A program made the position numbers and the translations under genes. Positions 7,572 to 15,572 of a stretch of DNA of 64,000 bases are shown one piece after another. Under the pieces are notes generated by a model, which saw nothing but the letters and a program-made list of their open reading frames with translations, made no database searches and had not been told where the DNA came from. The stretch is from NCBI RefSeq assembly GCF_010669285.1, contig NZ_CP048711.1, positions 1,674,001 through 1,738,000 of the forward strand, given 5' to 3'. This stretch comes from Kineobactrum salinum. Its GTDB lineage: Bacteria > Pseudomonadota > Gammaproteobacteria > Pseudomonadales > Halieaceae. The first letter of the stretch is position 1, and the number at the start of each line of letters is the position of its first letter.

Positions 7572-10355
7572 ATGCGTGTCATCAAGCGCAACGGCACCGT
7601 GGTGCCGTTCGAGGAGAGCAAGATTTCGGTGGCCATCACCAAGGCCTTCCTGGCAGTGGAGGGCGGCACGGCTGCAGCTTCCAGCCGCATCCACGAGACC
7701 GTGGCCAAACTCACCGACCAGGTGGCCAATACTTTCCGCCGGCGCATGCCCTCGGGCGGCACCATCCACATCGAGGACATCCAGGACCAGGTGGAGCTGT
7801 CGCTGATGCGCGCCGGTGAACACAAGATTGCCCGCGATTACGTCATTTACCGGGAAGAGCAGGCCCGCAAGCGCGCTGCCCGCAAAGCCCTGTCCTCCGC
7901 CACTCAGGAAGCCGCCGGCCATATCACCGTGGTGCAGCCCGACGGCAGCCGGGCGCCGCTGGACCTGGCCCGTCTGCACACCGTTGTCACCGAGGCCTGC
8001 TTCGAGCTGGCCGATGTCAGCGCCACCCATATTATCGACGAGGCCCTGCGCAATCTGTACGACGGCGTCACCGCCAGCGAACTGAGCACCTCACTGGTGA
8101 TCACCGCCCGCACCATGATCGAGAAGGAGCCCAACTACAGCTATGTCGCCGCGCGCCTGCTGTGCGACAACCTGCGCGCCGAGGCACTGGGCTTCCTGGG
8201 CGTGGCCGATCTGGCCACCCAGGCGGACATGACCGAGCTGTATGCCAGCGCACTGGCCGCCTATGTCGAGCGCGGCGTCGAGCTGGAACTGCTGGACCCG
8301 AAACTGAAAACCTTCGATATCGCGCGCCTGGGCCAGGCGCTGCTGCCCGAGCGCGACCTGCAGTTCACTTACCTGGGCCTGCAGACCCTGTACGACCGCT
8401 ACTTCATTCACAGCAACGATGTGCGCTTCGAACTGCCGCAGATCTTCTTCATGCGGGTAGCCATGGGGCTGGCGGCCGAGGAAGCGGACAAGAATGCCCG
8501 CGCCATCGAATTCTATGAGCTGCTGTCCTCCTTCGACTACATGAGCTCCACCCCCACGCTGTTCAACGCCGGCACCCTGCGCCCGCAACTGTCCTCCTGC
8601 TACCTGACCACAGTGCCGGACGACCTGCACGGTATCTTCGGCGCGATCCAGGACAACGCCATGCTGTCGAAGTTTGCCGGCGGCCTGGGCAACGACTGGA
8701 CCCCGGTGCGGGCCCTGGGCTCCTACATCAAGGGCACCAATGGCAAATCCCAGGGCGTGGTGCCGTTCCTGAAGGTGGTCAACGACACCGCGGTGGCGGT
8801 CAACCAGGGCGGCAAGCGCAAGGGCGCGGTCTGCTCCTACCTGGAGACCTGGCACCTGGATATCGAGGAATTCGTCGAACTGCGCAAGAACACCGGCGAC
8901 GACCGCCGCCGCACCCACGACATGAACACCGCCAACTGGATCCCGGACCTGTTCATGAAGCGGGTGTTCGACGACGGCGACTGGACCCTGTTCTCGCCCA
9001 ACGACGCCCCCGACCTGCACGACCTCTACGGCCAGGCCTTCGAGGAGCGCTACAGCTACTACGAAGAGCAGGCCCGCTGCGGCAAGCTGAAGCTGCACAA
9101 GACGGTGCGGGCCCAGAACCTGTGGCGCAAGATGCTGGCCATGCTGTTTGAAACCGGCCACCCCTGGATGACCTTCAAGGATCCGTGCAACCTGCGCTCG
9201 CCGCAGCAGCACGTGGGCGTGGTGCATTCCTCCAACCTGTGCACCGAGATTACGCTGAATACCAGCAGGGACGAGATCGCGGTGTGCAACCTGGGCTCCA
9301 TCAACCTGCCCCAGCATATTGACGACAACGGCCTCAATCTGGACAAGCTGCAGAAGACCGTGCGCACCGCGGTGCGCATGCTGGACAATGTCATCGACAT
9401 CAACTACTACTCGGTACCCCAGGCGGAGCGCTCCAACCTGCGCCACCGGCCAGTGGGCCTGGGTGTCATGGGCTTCCAGGACGCCCTCTATAAGCAGCAT
9501 ATCGCCTACAGCTCGGAACAGGCGGTGGAGTTCGCCGACCGCTCGATGGAGGCGATCAGCTACTTTGCCATCGACGCCTCCAGCCAACTGGCACAGGAGC
9601 GCGGCGTCTACTCCAGCTACGAGGGCTCGCTGTGGAGCCAGGGCATTTTCCCGATCGACTCGCTGGACATCCTGGAGCAGCAGCGCGGCGCCAAGTACAT
9701 CCAGCTGGACAAGAGCCAGACCCTGGACTGGCCGGCCCTGCGCGCCAGCGTGAAGAGCCGCGGCATGCGCAACTCCAATGTGATGGCGATTGCGCCCACC
9801 GCGACCATCGCCAATATCACCGGCGTATCCCAGTCGATAGAGCCGACCTACCAGAATCTGTATGTGAAATCCAACCTGTCCGGCGAATTCACCGTGGTGA
9901 ACCCCTACCTGGTCAATGACCTGAAGGCCCGCGGCCTGTGGGACGGTGTCATGGTCAACGACCTGAAATACTACGACGGCAGTGTACAGGGGGTAGACCG
10001 GGTACCGCAGGACCTGAAGGCGATCTACGCCACCGCCTTCGAGGTAGAGCCCAAATGGCTGGTGGAGTCCGCCAGCCGGCGCCAGAAATGGCTCGACCAG
10101 GCCCAGTCGCTGAACCTGTACATCAACAATGCCAGCGGCAAGAAGCTGGACATCACCTACCGCATGGCCTGGTACAGCGGCCTGAAGACCACCTACTACC
10201 TGCGCTCGCTGGCGGCCACCGGTACCGAGAAGTCCACCATCAGTACCGGCAACCTGAACGCTGTATCTTCCGGTGGCCAGACGGTGCAGGCATCGCCAGC
10301 GCCAGTACCGGCGGCCTGCTCACTGGATGATCCGGACTGCGAGGCCTGCCAGTAG
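7572..10355 (+). CDS. nrdA: Class Ia ribonucleoside-diphosphate reductase alpha subunit
   Basis: The 927-residue large subunit reduces ribonucleoside diphosphates to deoxy forms together with NrdB. Two ATP-cone domains are visible (MRVIKRNGTVVPF onward and ITVVQPDGSRAPLDL onward), as in Pseudomonas aeruginosa NrdA; then the catalytic barrel with LSSCYLTT, GGLGNDWTPVR and NLCTEITLN, and a C-terminal cysteine tail ending CEACQ for thioredoxin reduction. The ATG at 7572 has no good ribosome binding site. A better start (ATG 7471 with GGAG) lies upstream in another frame; one extra C in the run 7532-7535 would join it in frame (see findings). nrdB follows after 68 bases. Confidence 0.95.
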   Translation: MRVIKRNGTVVPFEESKISVAITKAFLAVEGGTAAASSRIHETVAKLTDQVANTFRRRMPSGGTIHIEDIQDQVELSLMRAGEHKIARDYVIYREEQARKRAARKALSSATQEAAGHITVVQPDGSRAPLDLARLHTVVTEACFELADVSATHIIDEALRNLYDGVTASELSTSLVITARTMIEKEPNYSYVAARLLCDNLRAEALGFLGVADLATQADMTELYASALAAYVERGVELELLDPKLKTFDIARLGQALLPERDLQFTYLGLQTLYDRYFIHSNDVRFELPQIFFMRVAMGLAAEEADKNARAIEFYELLSSFDYMSSTPTLFNAGTLRPQLSSCYLTTVPDDLHGIFGAIQDNAMLSKFAGGLGNDWTPVRALGSYIKGTNGKSQGVVPFLKVVNDTAVAVNQGGKRKGAVCSYLETWHLDIEEFVELRKNTGDDRRRTHDMNTANWIPDLFMKRVFDDGDWTLFSPNDAPDLHDLYGQAFEERYSYYEEQARCGKLKLHKTVRAQNLWRKMLAMLFETGHPWMTFKDPCNLRSPQQHVGVVHSSNLCTEITLNTSRDEIAVCNLGSINLPQHIDDNGLNLDKLQKTVRTAVRMLDNVIDINYYSVPQAERSNLRHRPVGLGVMGFQDALYKQHIAYSSEQAVEFADRSMEAISYFAIDASSQLAQERGVYSSYEGSLWSQGIFPIDSLDILEQQRGAKYIQLDKSQTLDWPALRASVKSRGMRNSNVMAIAPTATIANITGVSQSIEPTYQNLYVKSNLSGEFTVVNPYLVNDLKARGLWDGVMVNDLKYYDGSVQGVDRVPQDLKAIYATAFEVEPKWLVESASRRQKWLDQAQSLNLYINNASGKKLDITYRMAWYSGLKTTYYLRSLAATGTEKSTISTGNLNAVSSGGQTVQASPAPVPAACSLDDPDCEACQ

Positions 10356-10423
10356 GCGGGCCCCGGCATCCGGCCACAAACCGTTAACAAGACAGACACA
10401 GAGAAATCGAGGACAAGTACAGC

Positions 10424-11683
10424 ATGTTGAGTTGGGATGACTATCACAAAGACGAGGCCAACACCGCCAGCAGCGGAAAAATGCCACCGCCGCCCACGGC
10501 AGCGCCGGAGACTCCGGCCGCTGAGCAGACGGCACCGGTAGTCGCCGCGCCCGCGAGCGAAACCACTGCGCCCGACCCGGTGGCGCTGGACAATATCGCT
10601 GCCGCAGCCCGGGCCCTGGAGGAACTGGATATCGCCAAGGGCCTGGAAGAGCTGGAGATGGGTGCCGCCCGGGTCTCGGTTGACGAGAAGGCAATGATCA
10701 ACTGCCGCGCCGACCTGAACCAGCTGGTGCCCTTCAAATACGACTGGGCCTGGCAGAAATACCTGGACGGCTGTGCCAACCACTGGATGCCCCAGGAAAT
10801 CAACATGACCGCCGATGTGGCCACCTGGAAGAACCCGGAGGGGCTCAGCGATGACGAGCGCCGCATCATCATGCGCAGCCTGGGTTATTTTTCCACCGCC
10901 GATTCGCTGGTGGCCAATAACCTGGTGCTGGCCATCTACCGCCTGATCACCAACCCCGAGTGCCGCCAGTACCTGCTGCGCCAGGCCTTCGAGGAGGCCA
11001 TCCACACTCATGCCTACCAGTACTGCATCGAGTCGCTGGGCATGGATGAAGGTGCGGTATTCAACATGTACCGGGAGGTGCCGTCGGTAGCCAAGAAGGC
11101 CGCCTGGAGCATGCGCCACACCCACGAAATATCGGACCCGACCTTCAACACCGGCACCCCGAAAGACGACCAGACCCTGCTGCGCAACCTGATCGGCTTC
11201 TACGCGGTGACCGAGGGTATTTTCTTCTACTGCGGCTTCACCCAGATCCTGTCCATGGGCCGCCGCAACAAGATGACCGGTGTCGCCGAGCAGTTCCAGT
11301 ACATCCTGCGGGATGAGTCCATGCACCTGAACTTCGGCATCGACGTGATCAACCAGATCAAGCTGGAAAACCCGCATCTGTGGACCGAGGAGTTCCAGCA
11401 GGAGGCCATCCTGATGATCCTGGAGGGCACCCAGCTGGAGATTGAATACGCTCGCGACACCATGCCGCGCGGGGTGCTGGGCATGAATGCGGCGATGATG
11501 GAGGAGTATCTGCACTTCATCGCCAACCGCCGCCTGGCCCAACTGGGGCTGCCGGAGCAGTTTCCCGGGGCGCAGAACCCGTTCCCGTGGATGAGCGAGA
11601 TCATGGACCTGCGCAAGGAGAAGAACTTCTTCGAAACCCGTGTGATCGAGTACCAGACAGGCGGAGCCCTGAACTGGGACTGA
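10424..11683 (+). CDS. nrdB: Class Ia ribonucleoside-diphosphate reductase beta subunit
   Basis: A 419-residue R2 subunit that houses the diiron-tyrosyl radical cofactor. Ferritin-like ligand segments are seen: [22 protein letters not shown] and [10 protein letters not shown]; the last two provide Glu/His ligands and a tyrosine in the radical-site region. An Ala/Pro/Thr-rich low-complexity stretch of about 50 residues (roughly 20-70) near the N-terminus is probably disordered. Same operon as nrdA. Confidence 0.96.
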   Translation: MLSWDDYHKDEANTASSGKMPPPPTAAPETPAAEQTAPVVAAPASETTAPDPVALDNIAAAARALEELDIAKGLEELEMGAARVSVDEKAMINCRADLNQLVPFKYDWAWQKYLDGCANHWMPQEINMTADVATWKNPEGLSDDERRIIMRSLGYFSTADSLVANNLVLAIYRLITNPECRQYLLRQAFEEAIHTHAYQYCIESLGMDEGAVFNMYREVPSVAKKAAWSMRHTHEISDPTFNTGTPKDDQTLLRNLIGFYAVTEGIFFYCGFTQILSMGRRNKMTGVAEQFQYILRDESMHLNFGIDVINQIKLENPHLWTEEFQQEAILMILEGTQLEIEYARDTMPRGVLGMNAAMMEEYLHFIANRRLAQLGLPEQFPGAQNPFPWMSEIMDLRKEKNFFETRVIEYQTGGALNWD

Positions 11684-11755
11684 GCCAAACAGCCGGGGGT
11701 GTCCGCGCCCCCGCTACCCATCCACTGAACGGCGAGGCCGGAGAGGAGATCTGAC

Positions 11756-11941
11756 ATGGACAACCAGGACAAGGCTCCCAAGGACAGCGAAACCGTATTG
11801 ATGGCACTGGACCAGATCAGCCAGACCATCGATGTGATGACCAGCGTGGTCGGCCGCCTGCGCAACTATGTGCAGCAGGAAGCCGCCAGCGGGCAGGGAG
11901 ACCTGCAGGCTGAAATGCAGCCGGACCGCGTGTTGCATTAG
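11756..11941 (+). CDS. Small hypothetical protein downstream of nrdB
   Basis: A 61-residue reading frame (MDNQDKAPKDSETVLMAL...) with a good ribosome binding site (GAGGAG about 8 bases before the ATG). Residues 12-45 are heptad-like and could form a short helix or coiled coil; no membrane segment or cysteine. It lies 72 bases after nrdB in the same direction. I do not recognise a family. Spacing and ribosome site support it as real, but function is unknown. Confidence 0.55.
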   Translation: MDNQDKAPKDSETVLMALDQISQTIDVMTSVVGRLRNYVQQEAASGQGDLQAEMQPDRVLH

Positions 11942-12015
11942 CGGGCCGACTTTGTCTCCAATCATTTTCCCGCCTATACTCCACACATCCGTTAAAACTG
12001 ATGCGAGACAGAGCC

Positions 12016-12387
12016 ATGCTGAAAGCACGTATTATCGTTCTGATCCAGATCCTGGCCTTTACGGTGGCGAGCACCGTCGGCACGGCCCAGGCCGCAATGA
12101 TCGGCAGCGCCGAGCATTTCGCCGATTCCGCCCGGGAGCAGCAACTGGCCCGGGTCGACGCGGTGCTGGCCAGCGACGCCGTGCAGGAGCAGCTGATCGC
12201 GCTGGGGGTCAATCCCGAGGATGCGATGGCGCGGGTAGCCGCGCTGTCGACCGAAGAGTTGCAACTGCTGGCACAACAGATGGATGAAATGCCCGCCGGC
12301 GGCGTGCTGGGTGTACTGGGCGTTATTCTCGTGGTCCTGATCATCCTGGAAGTCCTTGGCGTTACCAACGTCTTCACCAAGCTGTAG
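12016..12387 (+). CDS. PA2779-family protein (signal peptide plus C-terminal membrane segment)
   Basis: A 123-residue protein with an N-terminal signal-like helix (MLKARIIVLIQILAF to about AQA, residue 26), a helical middle part rich in Ala/Glu, and a hydrophobic C-terminus (GGVLGVLGVILVVLIILEVLGVTNVF). This layout matches the PA2779 family, which is usually paired with a PA2778-type cysteine peptidase, as here. An in-frame ATG at 12001 would add five residues. The next gene overlaps its 3' end by 32 bases. Function of the family is unknown to me. Confidence 0.8.
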   Translation: MLKARIIVLIQILAFTVASTVGTAQAAMIGSAEHFADSAREQQLARVDAVLASDAVQEQLIALGVNPEDAMARVAALSTEELQLLAQQMDEMPAGGVLGVLGVILVVLIILEVLGVTNVFTKL

Positions 12388-13348
12388 GCTACTGCCAGTC
12401 CTGCTGCTGGCCCTGCTGGCAGGTTGCGCCAGCCGGTTGCCGCCGCCACCTGAACTGGCCGCGACCGAACTGACCGCGGTGCCATTCTTCCCCCAGCAGC
12501 AGTACCAGTGCGGCCCCGCCGCGCTGGCGACGGTGCTGGCGTGGAGCGGCGTGGACACCAGCGCCGACGAGCTCACCCCACAGGTCTACCTGCCCGACCG
12601 GGAGGGCAGCCTGCAACTGGAACTGATTGCCGCCAGCCGCCGCGCCCAGCGCCTGCCGTTTTTGCTTGAAGGTGGGGCGCCTGCGCTGTTTGCCGAGCTC
12701 GGTGCCGGGCATCCGGTGCTGGTATTGCAGAACTTCGGCCTGCGTTCCCTGCCCCAATGGCACTACGCCGTCGTGGTCGGCTACGATCCAGAGCAGCGCG
12801 AAGTGCTGCTGCGCTCCGGCACCGAACAACGCCGCCGCGAGTCCTGGCGCCGCTTCATGACCAGCTGGGCGCAGGCCGATTACTGGGGGCTGGTAGTGCT
12901 GCCCCCCGGAAAATTGCCCGCCGCAATGACCGCCGATGCAGTCGCCACCAGCGTGGCCGGCAATGAAACCCGAATGGCGCCCGCCGTGACCCTGGCTGCC
13001 TGGGAGGCCGCCCTGAGGCACTGGCCGGAGCAGCCGGCGGTCCTGTTCGGCGCCGCCAACGCCCGTTACACGGCGGGCCAGACCCGGCCTGCCGCAAGCC
13101 TCTATCGCCGCCTGCTGCAACAGCAGCCAGGCCATCTCGCCGCCCGCAACAACTTTGCCGATCTGCTGCTGAACAGTGACTGCCCGCAACAGGCGGAGCA
13201 GGTATTGGGGCCGGCACTGGAGCGCCTCGGCACCGGTGCCAGCCCGACTGCGACGACTGCCGCTGTGCGCACCACTGCGGCGGAAATCGACGCTCATCCC
13301 CGCCGCGCAGGCAGCGAAGCGGAAGTCTGCGGCAGCTTGCTTCCCTGA
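12356..13348 (+). CDS. PA2778-family C39-like cysteine peptidase lipoprotein with TPR region
   Basis: A 330-residue lipoprotein. The lipobox LLAGC puts the lipidated cysteine at residue 24. A C39-type papain-like domain follows: catalytic Cys52 in QCGPAALATV, His136 in QWHYAVVVGYD and Asp144. After about residue 195 there are tetratricopeptide-like helices (EAALRHWPEQPAVLFGAAN...). The start is a TTG at 12356 inside the end of the PA2779-like gene, preceded by GGAAG, which suggests coupled translation. The peptidase probably acts at the outer or inner membrane on the periplasmic side; its substrate is unknown, perhaps its partner. Confidence 0.82.
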   Translation: MALPTSSPSCRLLPVLLLALLAGCASRLPPPPELAATELTAVPFFPQQQYQCGPAALATVLAWSGVDTSADELTPQVYLPDREGSLQLELIAASRRAQRLPFLLEGGAPALFAELGAGHPVLVLQNFGLRSLPQWHYAVVVGYDPEQREVLLRSGTEQRRRESWRRFMTSWAQADYWGLVVLPPGKLPAAMTADAVATSVAGNETRMAPAVTLAAWEAALRHWPEQPAVLFGAANARYTAGQTRPAASLYRRLLQQQPGHLAARNNFADLLLNSDCPQQAEQVLGPALERLGTGASPTATTAAVRTTAAEIDAHPRRAGSEAEVCGSLLP

Positions 13349-13451
13349 ACCATGGCGCGCAGGACTTGAGCAAAGATCTGCACCGTGGTGTAGCATTGGC
13401 CTTTCATTTCCGCTCGCCAAGGATCTCTCTGTCCATGCCCTGCACCCTCAG

Positions 13452-15368
13452 ATGAATGGCGACCAGACCCTGATTCTGGCCATCCTGCTGGCCACTGTCG
13501 GCATGTTCCTGTGGGGGCGCTGGCGCCATGACATGGTGGCGCTGGGTTCACTGCTGGCCTGTGTGCTGGCGGGCCTGATCGACCCGGGCAAGGCCTTCGA
13601 TGGTTTCGGTCATCCAGCGGTGATCACGGTAGCCTGTGTACTGGTACTGAGCCGCGGCCTGCAGACCTCCGGTGCGGTGGATGCACTGGCCCGCTACGCA
13701 CTGCCCAAAAATGCCGGCGCTGCGCTGAGCCTGGCGGCCCTGGTCGGCCTCGGTGCCGCGCTGTCGGGTTTCATGAACAATGTCGGTGCGATGGCCCTGT
13801 TGATGCCTGTGGCGATACAACTGGCCAAGCGCCTGGAATTGCCGCCGGGGCGGGTGCTGATGCCGCTGGCCTTCGGCACCATCCTCGGCGGCATGACCAC
13901 CATGATCGGCACGCCACCAAACCTGATCGTGGCGGGCTTTCGCAGCGAGACCGGCGCCGGCAGCTTTGCCATGTTCGATTTCACTCCGGTGGGACTGACT
14001 GTCGCAGTCCTGGGCGTCCTCTTCGTGGTACTGCTGGGTTGGCGGCTGGTCCCGGTGCGCCGCCAACAGGGGGCCGGCGACTTTGAAACGGGGGCCTACC
14101 TGACCGAAGCCAGGGTAAAGGACAAGAGCAAGGCCGCGGGCATGACCCTGCGTGCCATCGAGGCGGAGCTTGACGAAGTGGGCGGCCAGGTCATTGGCCT
14201 GGTGCGCAATGAGGTGCGGCTGACCGCACCCCAGTCGGGCCGCCTGATCCGGACGGGGGACATTCTGGTCATCGAGGCGGAGGTCGACGCCCTCGCCAAC
14301 CTCCTGTCCAGCCTGGGCCTGAAGCTGGAGGAATCCGTCAAGCCGGAAAAGAACGAAGCGGAAGCGGAACAGGACGAACAGGACCCGCGCCCCGATACAA
14401 AACAGTCACAACCCGCGAATGGCTCTGCAGAACCCTTGCCGGCCAGCTTTTCTGCAGGGGAGGAAGCGGAAACAGCGGAAGCGGAGAAAGACGAGGCGGC
14501 CCCCGTCTCAGAGGAGATCGTACTGACCGAACTGGTAGTACTGCCGGGCGCCTCGATTGCAGGCCGCTCGGCCAGTGATATCCAGTTGCGCAGCCGCTAC
14601 GGCCTCAATCTGCTGGCGGTGTCGCGCGAAGGAGCCCGCTCCCGTACCCGCCTGCGCACGTTGCGGATCGCTCCCGGCGATCTGTTGCTGATGCAGGGCC
14701 CCGCTGAGTCCATCGCCGAATTCGCCGCCGATTCCGGCTGTGTACCGCTGGCGGAACGCAACCTGCGCATCCCCAACAAACGCAAGGCGCTGGTTTCGAC
14801 CGGCATCATGGGGCTGGCGGTAGCTGCCGCGGCTGTCGGCCTGTTGCCCGCGGCCATCGCCTTCGCCCTCGGCATGCTGGCCTCGATGGCGCTGCGTACG
14901 GTACCCCCCCGCAGCGTATACGACGCCATCGACTGGCCGGTGATCGTGCTGCTGGCGGCACTGATACCGGTGGCTGCGGCGATGGAGGCCACCGGTACCG
15001 CCGACCTGATCGCCCGCTTTCTGCTGACCTCGGTTGCCCAGGAACATGATGTCACTGCGCTGGCACTGATTCTGGTGGTGACGATGTTCCTGTCCGATTT
15101 GATGAACAACGCGGCCACGGCCGCGGTGATGTGTCCTATCGCCATCGGTACCGCCAGCGCCCTGGGGGTGAACCCGGACTCCTTTCTGATGGCGGTGGCG
15201 ATAGGTGCCTCCTGCGCCTTCCTGACGCCGATCGGGCACCAGAACAACACCCTGATCCTGGGACCGGGCGGCTTTCATTTCGGCGACTACTGGCGCCTGG
15301 GCCTGCCCCTGGAAATTCTGGTCACCGCGGTCAGTATTCCGCTGTTGCTGGTGATCTGGCCACTGTAG
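13452..15368 (+). CDS. SLC13/DASS-type permease with two TrkA-C domains
   Basis: A 638-residue transporter with about five membrane helices in the N-terminal half (FMNNVGAMALLMP; GGMTTMIGTPPNLI), a cytoplasmic middle (about 200-450), and a second transmembrane half (LMNNAATAAVMCP; TPIGHQNN). The middle part has two RCK/TrkA-C-like domains (around TLRAIEAELDEVGGQVIG and VVLPGASIAGRSASDI) separated by a roughly 70-residue Glu/Ala-rich linker. Such proteins move sulfate, dicarboxylates or other anions with Na+ or H+; the substrate cannot be read from sequence. The ATG at 13452 is chosen because upstream in-frame codons overlap the previous gene. Confidence 0.85.
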   Translation: MNGDQTLILAILLATVGMFLWGRWRHDMVALGSLLACVLAGLIDPGKAFDGFGHPAVITVACVLVLSRGLQTSGAVDALARYALPKNAGAALSLAALVGLGAALSGFMNNVGAMALLMPVAIQLAKRLELPPGRVLMPLAFGTILGGMTTMIGTPPNLIVAGFRSETGAGSFAMFDFTPVGLTVAVLGVLFVVLLGWRLVPVRRQQGAGDFETGAYLTEARVKDKSKAAGMTLRAIEAELDEVGGQVIGLVRNEVRLTAPQSGRLIRTGDILVIEAEVDALANLLSSLGLKLEESVKPEKNEAEAEQDEQDPRPDTKQSQPANGSAEPLPASFSAGEEAETAEAEKDEAAPVSEEIVLTELVVLPGASIAGRSASDIQLRSRYGLNLLAVSREGARSRTRLRTLRIAPGDLLLMQGPAESIAEFAADSGCVPLAERNLRIPNKRKALVSTGIMGLAVAAAAVGLLPAAIAFALGMLASMALRTVPPRSVYDAIDWPVIVLLAALIPVAAAMEATGTADLIARFLLTSVAQEHDVTALALILVVTMFLSDLMNNAATAAVMCPIAIGTASALGVNPDSFLMAVAIGASCAFLTPIGHQNNTLILGPGGFHFGDYWRLGLPLEILVTAVSIPLLLVIWPL

Positions 15369-15572
15369 ACTCGATCTGAGCCCGACGGACAACGGCGGCG
15401 GGGCCGGCGCAGGTATGCGGCATGCGAATAGCGACTATTGGCTGCGGCAGGCGTTAACGGTTCACGCCATCCCGCTGTCCCGCTACAATGGCTGGTTTCC
15501 GGCGCCGCGCGGCCACCCAGGCCCAGGGGCCGCGCCGCTCCACTCCCCGATCTACCGACACAGGACAGCGAC

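Noticed and set aside
8091-9587. Minus-strand open frame inside nrdA
   Set aside because: Shadow of nrdA with no recognisable domain.
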